Below, piece after piece: positions 16,815 through 24,576 of a DNA stretch of 36,374 bases. The translations under genes were made by a program, and so were the position numbers. Source of the DNA: an uncultured Alphaproteobacteria bacterium (GTDB lineage: Bacteria > Pseudomonadota > Alphaproteobacteria > SHVP01); the NCBI GenBank assembly GCA_938023835.1, contig CALJDF010000145.1, forward strand, positions 1 to 36,374. The letters are read 5' to 3'. The notes beneath the pieces are model-generated. The model was not told the DNA's origin. It saw nothing but the letters and a program-made list of their open reading frames with translations, and did no database searches. Numbering within the stretch: position 1 is the stretch's first letter; every line of letters starts with the position of its first letter.

Positions 16815-19654
16815 GAATCGCCTCGAAAGTCCGCACCGTATCTCAACACCGCGGGTGCCCCGCCGTGCAACGTGTTGGTGGGCAAGGGATCAAATTGCGG
16901 CCAGCTTTCTGCCGCGTCGCCAGGAGAAGCCTTTTCAATTCGGACGCGCAAGTCGTACCAAGCCGCCTGACCGGTGACGGGATCAGCATTTGAATGCGCA
17001 TCGTTCGGCAAGGTATCGCCGATCAAATGATTCAGCAGGAACCCTTGGGTCGCCTCGTGGACGTCGGTGTCGAGCCCCCAGGCGCCCCGTCGCTTGCCAA
17101 TGGCATTCCACGTCCAGACCGTGTCGGGATTGACGCCGTCCATCAGTCGCACCTGCCCCCGAATACGACCCTGGTGGCTATAAACCCATACCCAATCGTC
17201 ATCGCCAATATCCTGGCGCGCTGCCAGCGACCGCGCCATATAGAGCCTGTTGCTCCCGAGGATCTGCCGCTGCCACGCGTTCTGAGAGTCCCAGGAGTGG
17301 TACATCACCATCGGCCGCTGCGTCAGTGCATGAAGCGGAAACGCGTCGCGATCGATCACTGACTCTTCGAACGGCATGTACCACATCGGGAGTGGATCAA
17401 AATACGCCGCAACTCGGTCTCGCTCGCTGGCCGGCGGCTGAACCGCACCGTGACCCTGGGCAGCAAGTCGAAATTTCTGAAGTACTTCCGAATAGAGCTG
17501 CACGATGACGGGGTCCGGCGTATCGAGAAAACCCATTGCCTCGCCATAAGTGCGATAGGCCTGGTTCACGTTGCGAAAGTAGACGGCATCCTCGGGGATC
17601 GCGTCGGTCCAAAAGCATCCGTTGGCAATGTAGCGGTCGATTTGGTCAGGATTAGGGGCGCCGATCCCTTTGGAGGTTCCTTCCGCGCCACGCCAGCCAG
17701 CCAACATCCCGACACCGGGCTTGCGTTCGTGTCTGAGCATGTAATCAGGCAAGCCGCCCGGATAGAGAGCGTCGCCGCGATCGTCAACCATCCCGGGCAG
17801 ACCGAGGCGCGCGCCAAGGTCCAAGAGAACATCTTGAAAGGGCCGGACGTCACGATCTGGCGTCAATACGGGTTGGCGAATTGAGTCGGCCGGACCGCCG
17901 ATCTCGGAAATCGGTCGGTCGAGGAGTGAGATACAGTCCCAGCGTTCGAGATAGGTCGTGTCGGGCAATACCAAATCGGCATAGGCCACCATCTCCGAGT
18001 CGAATGCATCCGAGTAAATGATGTGGGGAATTTTGTATTCGCCGGTGCTCGGATCTTTGTCCGTAAGCATCTGCATCGTCTCGGTGGTGTTCATCGACGA
18101 ATTCCAGCTCATGTTGGCCATGAACATGAAAAGCGTATCGATCGGATAGGGGTCCCCCGCCCAGGCATTGCGAATGACCATGTGCATCATGCCATGGGCT
18201 GCCAGCGGTGCTTCCCAGGAAAACGCCTTGTCGATCCGTTGCGCCGCGCCGACCTCATCGACCAAAAGGTCTTCCGGCCCGCGCGGGAATCCGAGCGGCG
18301 GACCAGCTAACGGGTCACCCGGAGCCGACACCGGCCCAGTCGGTAAAACGGCCGGAGGCGCTGCTTTGGGGTATGGCGGACGGTAACGCCAGCCACCCGG
18401 GCAATCGATGCTGCCAAGCAAAGCCTGAAGCACATGTAGCGCCCGGCACGTATGAAATCCGTTGGAGTGCGCCGAGATGCCCCGCATGGCGTGAAAACTG
18501 ACCGGCCGGCCGATCATGTGATCATGGTGACGACCGGCAAAGTCGGTCCAAGGCAGATCAAGTTTGATTTCTTCTTGAAATGCCGCATGGGCTAACTCGG
18601 CAGCCAAACGCCGGATCGTATCCGCTGCCAGGCCGGTTCGTTCCGCGACGGCCTCGGGCGCGTAGGCGGGATCAAGGAAACGTCGCGCCAATAGTTCAAA
18701 TGCTGGTACCGCACGACGCCCATCTGCCAACGTCCGTGCGCCAATGAGCGCGGGATTGGCGTTTTTGTCGAGTGCTGGGCCGAGCCCATCGAGGGCCTTG
18801 TCCCAGCACTGCGGGTTGCCGGCTTCATCGCGAACGAACAAGCCGTGATCTGCCGCGCCATCGTCCTGGATGACGAGCCAGCCGGCGTTGGTGTAGCGCG
18901 CGAGATATCCAAAATCGACTTGGTCCGCGAGGAGGAGTTCGCGAATGAGCGAAAACACCAAGAGCCCGTCGGTGCCGGGGCGAATGCCAACCCATTCGTC
19001 GGCGATCGCGGAATACCCGGTACGGACGGGATTGACCGAAACACATTTTGCCCCGTTCGCCTTAACCTTGCCGAGCCCGATTTTGATGGGATTGGAGGCG
19101 TGATCCTCGGCCACGCCGAACATCATGAAATACCGGGTGCGATCCCAATCGGGCTCGCCGAACTCCCAAAACGACCCGCCCATCGTGTAGAGGCCTGCCG
19201 CCGCCATATTGACTGAGCAAAACCCCCCATGGGCTGCATAGTTCGGCGTGCCGAATTGGGTGGCCCACCACCCGGTTAGCGCCTGACTCTGGTCCCGCCC
19301 CGTAAAGAAGGCGAGCTTTTTGGGATCGGTCTCCCGGATCTTGCCCAGCCATTCGGTCGCGATTTCTAGTGCTTCGTCCCACTCGATTTCAACGAAGGCG
19401 CCACGGCCTCGCTCGCCGACGCGCTTTAGCGGCTTGCGCAGCTTTGCCGGAGAGTGCTGCTTCATGATGCCGGCAGCGCCCTTGGCGCATAAGACCCCGC
19501 GGTTCACCGGATGCTTCGGATTGCCCTCGATATAGCGCAATGCGCCATCCCGCAAATGCACCCGAATCCCGCACCGGCAGGCGCACATGTAGCAGGTCGT
19601 TTCCTTGACTTCGTCGGAAACCGGTGGCGAGGTATCGATGGGGGTTGGACGCAC
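16811..19654 (-). CDS. soeA: SoeA-type molybdopterin sulfite dehydrogenase subunit
   Basis: This 947-residue DMSO-reductase-family enzyme would oxidise sulfite to sulfate in the cytoplasm. It has the N-terminal [4Fe-4S] motif C21-x2-C24-x3-C28-x27-C56. Mo-bisMGD-binding domains follow (FFTGRDQSQALTGWW, HGGFCSVNM with a candidate Cys Mo ligand, VADLVLPDTTYLERWD) and a C-terminal MGD domain (TQRPMVMYHSWDSQNAW, VWTWNAIGKRRGAW). There is no twin-arginine signal. The frame stays open to 20026 but would overlap the divergent exporter. I chose GTG 19654, just before the cluster motif; the ribosome site is poor, so the exact start is uncertain. Polysulfide or thiosulfate reductases share the fold; the sulfite exporter next door favours SoeA. 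Confidence 0.88.
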   Translation of the reverse strand: MRPTPIDTSPPVSDEVKETTCYMCACRCGIRVHLRDGALRYIEGNPKHPVNRGVLCAKGAAGIMKQHSPAKLRKPLKRVGERGRGAFVEIEWDEALEIATEWLGKIRETDPKKLAFFTGRDQSQALTGWWATQFGTPNYAAHGGFCSVNMAAAGLYTMGGSFWEFGEPDWDRTRYFMMFGVAEDHASNPIKIGLGKVKANGAKCVSVNPVRTGYSAIADEWVGIRPGTDGLLVFSLIRELLLADQVDFGYLARYTNAGWLVIQDDGAADHGLFVRDEAGNPQCWDKALDGLGPALDKNANPALIGARTLADGRRAVPAFELLARRFLDPAYAPEAVAERTGLAADTIRRLAAELAHAAFQEEIKLDLPWTDFAGRHHDHMIGRPVSFHAMRGISAHSNGFHTCRALHVLQALLGSIDCPGGWRYRPPYPKAAPPAVLPTGPVSAPGDPLAGPPLGFPRGPEDLLVDEVGAAQRIDKAFSWEAPLAAHGMMHMVIRNAWAGDPYPIDTLFMFMANMSWNSSMNTTETMQMLTDKDPSTGEYKIPHIIYSDAFDSEMVAYADLVLPDTTYLERWDCISLLDRPISEIGGPADSIRQPVLTPDRDVRPFQDVLLDLGARLGLPGMVDDRGDALYPGGLPDYMLRHERKPGVGMLAGWRGAEGTSKGIGAPNPDQIDRYIANGCFWTDAIPEDAVYFRNVNQAYRTYGEAMGFLDTPDPVIVQLYSEVLQKFRLAAQGHGAVQPPASERDRVAAYFDPLPMWYMPFEESVIDRDAFPLHALTQRPMVMYHSWDSQNAWQRQILGSNRLYMARSLAARQDIGDDDWVWVYSHQGRIRGQVRLMDGVNPDTVWTWNAIGKRRGAWGLDTDVHEATQGFLLNHLIGDTLPNDAHSNADPVTGQAAWYDLRVRIEKASPGDAAESWPQFDPLPTNTLHGGAPAVLRYGADFRGDS

Positions 19655-19721
19655 AAAAACCTGAAGAAGCGAGGAGGTGCGCGCGGTAGAAACGCGCGAT
19701 GCTGGAAGGGTCTGCCCTTTT

Positions 19722-19746
19722 ATTATGCGTCGCTCCAGCGCATAAT
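19722..19746. promoter_or_regulatory. Inverted repeat between soeA and the sulfite exporter (candidate operator)
   Basis: Perfect 8-bp arms ATTATGCG (19722-19729) and CGCATAAT (19739-19746) flank a 9-bp spacer. The site lies in the 156-bp divergent region, 67 bp from the soeA start and 64 bp from the exporter start. The AT-rich arms include TATTAT on the + strand. A shared operator for both transcripts is plausible. No regulator gene is adjacent, so the binding protein is unknown. Confidence 0.5.
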
Positions 19747-19810
19747 CCAAATCCAGCTTGTAGTTCCTCGTAGCCCTGCGTCCGGCCTGGGACGTCCGGC
19801 AGGCTTGCCG

Positions 19811-20728
19811 ATGCAAATCTATTTTCCGATCGCCGAGATCTCTCTCAACATCTTCCTGGTCTTGGGGATGGGCGGCGGAGTCGGTTTTCTTTCGGGCCTG
19901 TTTGGGGTCGGCGGCGGGTTCTTGATGACACCGCTGCTGATCTTCATCGGAGTGCCACCCGCTGTCGCTGTGGCCACCGAAGCCAACCAAATTGTGGCCG
20001 CGTCGGTGTCTGGGGTTATCGCCCATTGGCGACGTAGCAACGTCGACATCAAGATGGGCCTCATCTTGGTGATCGGTGGCTTTGCTGGCTCCACCGTCGG
20101 GTCGTTCCTATTCAAACTGCTGCGCGAAATGGGCCAGATTGACCTGGTGATTTCGCTGTCCTTTGTCCTTTTCCTCGGCGTGGTGGGATCGCTCATGGTG
20201 GTCGAGAGCGTCCGACTCATCATGCGCTCCCGCAAGGGCGGTTATCGCAAAAAGGCCCATCAGCACTACTGGGCTCACGGCTTGCCCTTCAAGATGCGAT
20301 TCCAGAGGTCCAAGCTCTACATAAGCATCATTCCGCCCATTTTGGTCGGGTTCTTCGTCGGACTCTTGGCCGCGATCATGGGTGTCGGCGGCGGCTTCAT
20401 CATGATCCCGGCAATGATCTACCTCCTGGGTATGCCGACCTCGGTGGTCGTTGGCACCTCGCTCTTTCAGATCATTTTCGTGACCGCCAACGTCACGTTC
20501 TTCCACTCGATTAACACGCAAACGGTGGATGTCGTGCTGGCCGTCCTCCTGCTGGCCGGTGCGGTCATCGGCGCGCAGTTCGGCGCGCGGGTCAGCGGTA
20601 TGTTGCGAGGCGAGCAACTACGCGCCCTCTTGGGCGTGATCGTCCTGGCGGTATGCGCCAAGCTGATCGTCGATCTTATTTTTGAACCCGAAGACCTATT
20701 CTCAATCGGTCGGGCAATCGCAGAATGA
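19811..20728 (+). CDS. TauE/SafE-family (TSUP) sulfite/sulfonate exporter
   Basis: This 305-residue membrane protein has two homologous halves, each opening with the TSUP signature: FLSGLFGVGGGFLMTPLLI near the N terminus and LLAAIMGVGGGFIMIPAMIY in the second half. About eight transmembrane helices are visible, with a basic cytoplasmic loop (RSRKGGYRKKAHQHYW) between halves. The family exports sulfite, sulfonates or related anions. It is divergent from soeABC, which suggests it relieves sulfite stress or moves the Soe substrate or product. I start at ATG 19811; the frame is open to 19511 but that part overlaps soeA and is not family-like. It overlaps the next gene by 4 bp. Confidence 0.88.
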   Translation: MQIYFPIAEISLNIFLVLGMGGGVGFLSGLFGVGGGFLMTPLLIFIGVPPAVAVATEANQIVAASVSGVIAHWRRSNVDIKMGLILVIGGFAGSTVGSFLFKLLREMGQIDLVISLSFVLFLGVVGSLMVVESVRLIMRSRKGGYRKKAHQHYWAHGLPFKMRFQRSKLYISIIPPILVGFFVGLLAAIMGVGGGFIMIPAMIYLLGMPTSVVVGTSLFQIIFVTANVTFFHSINTQTVDVVLAVLLLAGAVIGAQFGARVSGMLRGEQLRALLGVIVLAVCAKLIVDLIFEPEDLFSIGRAIAE

Positions 20729-21471
20729 ACCGCCCCGCCTTTTTCCTCGCGCTCGGATTGGCCGCTACTGCTGTGTTACCTGCGACGGCTCAATCGTTGG
20801 TCGCCGACATGTCGGAAAGTTCGATATCGATCACGTCGAATTTCACCGGAAAAGACATTCTCTTGTTCGGCGCAGTGGACGAACCGAGTGACGTTGTGGT
20901 GGTGGTTCAGGGCCCACGTGAGGAATTGGTTGTCCGGCGCAAGGCCAAGGTTAGTGGCATCTGGATGAACCGCCGATCCGTTACCTTCCAGGGGGTGCCG
21001 GCTTACTATGCGGTGGCGTCGAACCGCCCCCTTGAAGGCATCGCCTCGCAGACCGTTCGGGCCCAATTTCGCATGGGGGGCGCCTTCCTCGACTTTGCGG
21101 TCGCAGCCAGTACCCGCCACCTCGCCGGCGCGGAACTCTTGGAGTTTCGCGAAGCCATCCTGCGCAACAAGCGGCGCGACCTGCTCTACTTCGATGTCGA
21201 GAACAGTGTCCAGTTTCGCGAGCGGCTATTCCGCACCTCGATCGTCTTCCCGGCCAGCGCACCCGAGGGCGACTATACGGTGACGACCTATTTGCTACGC
21301 GACGGTAGAGTGGTTGCCGAGCAGTCGACGCCCCTTCAAATCCGCAAAGCCGGCATCGAACGCATGATTTTCGATCTCGCAAACCAACGGCCCGCGCTCT
21401 ACGGCATCATCGCGATCCTGATCGCATTAGCCAGCGGCTGGGTTGCAGCGGCGGCATTTCGGCGCGCGTAG
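20725..21471 (+). CDS. TIGR02186 / Alph_Pro_TM family membrane-anchored protein
   Basis: This 248-residue protein has a signal peptide (cleavage near ATAQS), a periplasmic beta-rich region of about 190 residues starting LVADMSESSISITSNFTGKDILLFGA, and one C-terminal transmembrane helix (ALYGIIAILIALASGWVAAAAF). This layout and opening are those of the Alph_Pro_TM family, which has no known activity. The family commonly sits beside TSUP exporters, as here, where the genes overlap by ATGA. A periplasmic partner of the exporter is a reasonable inference. It is convergent with the tusA-like gene, with 3 bp between stops. Confidence 0.85.
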   Translation: MNRPAFFLALGLAATAVLPATAQSLVADMSESSISITSNFTGKDILLFGAVDEPSDVVVVVQGPREELVVRRKAKVSGIWMNRRSVTFQGVPAYYAVASNRPLEGIASQTVRAQFRMGGAFLDFAVAASTRHLAGAELLEFREAILRNKRRDLLYFDVENSVQFRERLFRTSIVFPASAPEGDYTVTTYLLRDGRVVAEQSTPLQIRKAGIERMIFDLANQRPALYGIIAILIALASGWVAAAAFRRA

Positions 21472-21474
21472 GGC

Positions 21475-21699
21475 TTAGGATTTCTTGCGCAGCGAATAGG
21501 TGAAGACGCCGTCCGATTCGGCCCAAGACACCAATTCGTTGCCAGTCGTCTCGCAAAAGGCCTGGAAGTCTTTGACCGAACCGGGGTCAGTCGCCAGTAC
21601 CCTAAGCATGGCGCCAGGCGCCAAAGCCTTGAGCGCTTTTTTGGCACGCAGAACGGGCAGTGGGCACTTCAAGCCCTTGAGGTCGAGGGTTTCTGCCAT
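21475..21699 (-). CDS. TusA-family sulfur-carrier protein
   Basis: This 74-residue protein is a complete TusA domain. Its persulfide-forming Cys12 lies in the signature LKGLKCPLPVLRAKKAL. Family members relay sulfane sulfur in tRNA thiolation, cofactor synthesis or dissimilatory sulfur oxidation. The position next to a sulfite dehydrogenase and thiol-redox genes suits a sulfur-transfer role, but a housekeeping role cannot be excluded. It follows the TlpA-like gene by 38 bp on the same strand and is likely the last gene of that transcript. Confidence 0.88.
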   Translation of the reverse strand: MAETLDLKGLKCPLPVLRAKKALKALAPGAMLRVLATDPGSVKDFQAFCETTGNELVSWAESDGVFTYSLRKKS

Positions 21700-21737
21700 G
21701 CGCCGATTCTAGCGACGCAAGAGACCTGACAACAGGG

Positions 21738-22310
21738 CTAGCCGGAATTGTTGATAAACCACCGGAGGAGGGCCAGCGCCTCTGGCGAGTCCCATTCGGC
21801 ACCACCTTCAAGGCGCCCTACTTCTTGTCCCTGCCGATCATAGACAACCGTGGTCGGCATCACGTTGACGCCCATCGCGCGACTGGCAGATCCCCGCGGA
21901 TCGAGATAGAGGTCGAGATCGTCGATCTCCAGCCGCTTGGCAAACGGCGCGGCGACGGCTTTGCCGCCCGTATCGATGTTGATCGCGACGACAGTAAAAT
22001 CCTCGCCGCCGAGCGTTGCTTGCAAGCGATTGATCGATGGGAGTTCCCGAATGCATGGCGCGCACCAAGTCGCCCAGAAATTTACCATCACGACCTTGCC
22101 GCTAAAGTCGGCAAGAGAAACCTTGCCGCCATCGCCCGTTCGCCATTCGGTGTCAGGGCCAGGTCGATCACCAACTGCAAAGTTCTGTACCTGCCCTTCG
22201 ATCTTCAAACCTGCGGCGTCATCCCCACCGGGCAGTCCGACCAAGAGGACAACGACTACCGCTGCAACGAGGATTCCAGCTGCGGGAAGTGCAAGTTTCT
22301 TGATCGTCAT
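21738..22310 (-). CDS. TlpA/ResA-like thioredoxin-fold protein
   Basis: This 190-residue protein has an N-terminal membrane anchor (about 5-27) and a periplasmic thioredoxin fold. The active site is WCAPC with Cys83 and Cys86, and the cis-proline loop is VMPTTVVYD. TlpA-like proteins reduce disulfides in the periplasm, for example during cytochrome c or oxidase maturation. The DsbD-like gene lies 14 bp upstream in the same direction and would be its natural electron donor. The client protein is unknown. Confidence 0.9.
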   Translation of the reverse strand: MTIKKLALPAAGILVAAVVVVLLVGLPGGDDAAGLKIEGQVQNFAVGDRPGPDTEWRTGDGGKVSLADFSGKVVMVNFWATWCAPCIRELPSINRLQATLGGEDFTVVAINIDTGGKAVAAPFAKRLEIDDLDLYLDPRGSASRAMGVNVMPTTVVYDRQGQEVGRLEGGAEWDSPEALALLRWFINNSG

Positions 22311-22324
22311 GGTCCGTCTCCCTC

Positions 22325-24490
22325 CTAGGAGTCATTGGCCAGCAAGTCGCTTCCGGCAGCTTGTCGAAAGGTGTCGATAACAACCCGCTCCTTGAGCAAC
22401 TCGGGGAGCGACAGGCCATTCGGTGCCACAGGCCCATAGACCACGTTGAACGGAATACCGAAGCGGCCAAAACTGGCCAGATATCGCGCAATGCCCTCAT
22501 CCGGGCTTGTCCAATCCGCCCGCATGGCGACGACGTTAGGGCTGGCAAGAAGGGTCCGCGACGCACCACGGGTTAGGACGAGTTTCTTATTCACTTGGCA
22601 GGTAATGCACCATTCGGCCGTAACGTCGACAAAAACGACTTTTCCATCTGCAACCAATTGCGGAATTGCATCGGGTTCGAAGGGTTGCCAGATGGATTCG
22701 TCACCGGCAGCTTCCTGCGATACCGCCTGGCCCAGCTGCGGCGCCGCAAATGAGCCTACGGCCAGCAAAACAACAGCTGCAACCGCCACCGGTCGAACCC
22801 GCGCCGGCAATCGGGGACGTACAAAAAGCACGGCCACGACAACCACCATCATCGCGGCCAGGAAATAGGCGGCCTCAAGACTAACCTGGAATGCAAACAC
22901 CGAGAGCAACCACACGGCGGTCCCCACGAGCGCTAGGGCAAGGACCTTCTTCACGACCAGCATCCAACGACCGGGCCGTGGCAGTTTTGTTGCCAAGTGC
23001 GGAATAGCTGCGACCAACAGAAAGGGCGCGGCCATCCCGAGGCCAAGCGCCAGAAAAATCGAGAATATCTCAACAGGTCCGCGCGCCAGAGCGAACCCAA
23101 TCGCCGTACCCAGGAAAGGCGCCGAACACGGCGTCGCCAGAATCGTCGCGAACACCCCGCTTGCAAATGACCCACTCGCACTATGGGGGTTATTCGAGAC
23201 ACCGCCCACACCACCGCCAAGCCAAGCCGGCAATCGAATCTCGAACAATCCCCACATATTTGCAGCGAACAGGGTTATGAGGACTGTCATGACGACAATG
23301 AACAACGGTTGCTGGAATTGGATACCCCAGCCCACCGCAGCGCCGCCCGCGCGAAAACCCGCCAATGCACCGGCCAATACAAGAAAGGCAAAGACAATAC
23401 CCGCGGCAGAGGCCAGGAAACTGCGTCGGACCGGTCCCCGCTCCCCGCCACCATGACTAACCACGCCCAGCAACTTGATTGAAAGGACCGGAAGAACGCA
23501 CGGCATCACGTTCAAGATGAGACCGCCGAGTAATGCAAGCGCAAGAATAGCGGCAAACGGCAAGAACGCGGCCGACTCGGCCTGGCCGAGCGTGGTGGCC
23601 AAAGTCTGTTCAACCGCCCGCTCGCCGTCGACGAGCGTGAGCGTAAGGTCACTTCCCAGGAGGACGGGCCCATCGTTCCCTGCGAGCGCGGTTCGCGATA
23701 CGGATGCCTGCAAGACCGCTCGACGACCGTTTTCTGATAGACGGAAAGTCGGCGCGGCAAATGAGAAGACATCGGGACCTTCGACATAGACGTCGGGGGC
23801 GCTGAAGGGCACATCCGAACGCGCCACAACCTGCAGAAGCTGCCCACCATTGGCATTCACCACCTCGGCACGCTCGACGGTGAGACCACGGCCCCCATCG
23901 CGTGGCGGAATTTGCGCGCGATAGGTGTTTATCAGCGGCGCGAACTCGGAAATCACCGGACCATCGGTTCCGGCCGCAGGCAAATCAAACGCCATCGAAA
24001 GCGTGTGTGGGACGCAGATTTCTCGGCAGGTTAGGAAATTGACCGCGGCCCGTAGTGCCACGGCCTCGTCTTGACGCGCTTGACGCGCAGCAATAGGCAA
24101 CACGACTTCGTCTTGGTACCCAAAGGTCTCTATTTCAAATATCTGAAACCGGTGCGGGCGCGGCCATTGCAGGATGGGCTCGTCAAGGTTTTCGGAACCC
24201 GTCCAATCTATTGTCGTTGGGAATCCCGCATCGCCCGGCGAGCGCCAGTAGACTTCCCATCCTGGCGCGATTTGGTATTGCAGGCCGAGGAGGAGATCGC
24301 CCGCCGCGTTCTGGGTAGCGGAAACGAGCCGGGCCCGACCCTGGTCGTATGTGACCCACGGCGATGCCGCGTCCTGGGCACTTGCCGGCGAGGACAGAAT
24401 CGACGCGCCCACGACGCCTGCCGACAACGTTCGCAGCGCGGGCGACAACGCCCACCGACCCCAACGGAGGATGCTCGATTCGGTCTTCAT
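22325..24490 (-). CDS. DsbD/ScsB-like transmembrane thiol-disulfide reductase
   Basis: This 721-residue protein carries electrons from cytoplasmic thioredoxin to the periplasm. The order is a signal peptide, a large N-terminal periplasmic domain with a Cys pair (TCREICVPHTL), a membrane region with the two redox cysteines (NVMPCVLPVLSIKLLG and ATPCSAPFLGTAIG), and a C-terminal thioredoxin domain with Cys628 and Cys631 (EWCITCQVNKK). The enlarged N-terminal domain is like ScsB (suppressor of copper sensitivity) rather than E. coli DsbD. It lies upstream of the TlpA-like gene by 14 bp, so the two form a reductant/carrier pair. Links to copper tolerance are only by family. Confidence 0.88.
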   Translation of the reverse strand: MKTESSILRWGRWALSPALRTLSAGVVGASILSSPASAQDAASPWVTYDQGRARLVSATQNAAGDLLLGLQYQIAPGWEVYWRSPGDAGFPTTIDWTGSENLDEPILQWPRPHRFQIFEIETFGYQDEVVLPIAARQARQDEAVALRAAVNFLTCREICVPHTLSMAFDLPAAGTDGPVISEFAPLINTYRAQIPPRDGGRGLTVERAEVVNANGGQLLQVVARSDVPFSAPDVYVEGPDVFSFAAPTFRLSENGRRAVLQASVSRTALAGNDGPVLLGSDLTLTLVDGERAVEQTLATTLGQAESAAFLPFAAILALALLGGLILNVMPCVLPVLSIKLLGVVSHGGGERGPVRRSFLASAAGIVFAFLVLAGALAGFRAGGAAVGWGIQFQQPLFIVVMTVLITLFAANMWGLFEIRLPAWLGGGVGGVSNNPHSASGSFASGVFATILATPCSAPFLGTAIGFALARGPVEIFSIFLALGLGMAAPFLLVAAIPHLATKLPRPGRWMLVVKKVLALALVGTAVWLLSVFAFQVSLEAAYFLAAMMVVVVAVLFVRPRLPARVRPVAVAAVVLLAVGSFAAPQLGQAVSQEAAGDESIWQPFEPDAIPQLVADGKVVFVDVTAEWCITCQVNKKLVLTRGASRTLLASPNVVAMRADWTSPDEGIARYLASFGRFGIPFNVVYGPVAPNGLSLPELLKERVVIDTFRQAAGSDLLANDS

Positions 24491-24576
24491 AGCTCTTTTT
24501 ATATGGGAATTGAGGAGCGTCGTCCCACGCTACCAGCCTCACGCGGCGGTCACATTACTGTGCCGAAACCCGCGTT

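Noticed and set aside
19655-20026. A longer soeA reaching back to 20026
   Set aside because: The added part is low-complexity and lies opposite the start of the clearly real TauE/SafE gene; the cluster motif begins right after GTG 19654.
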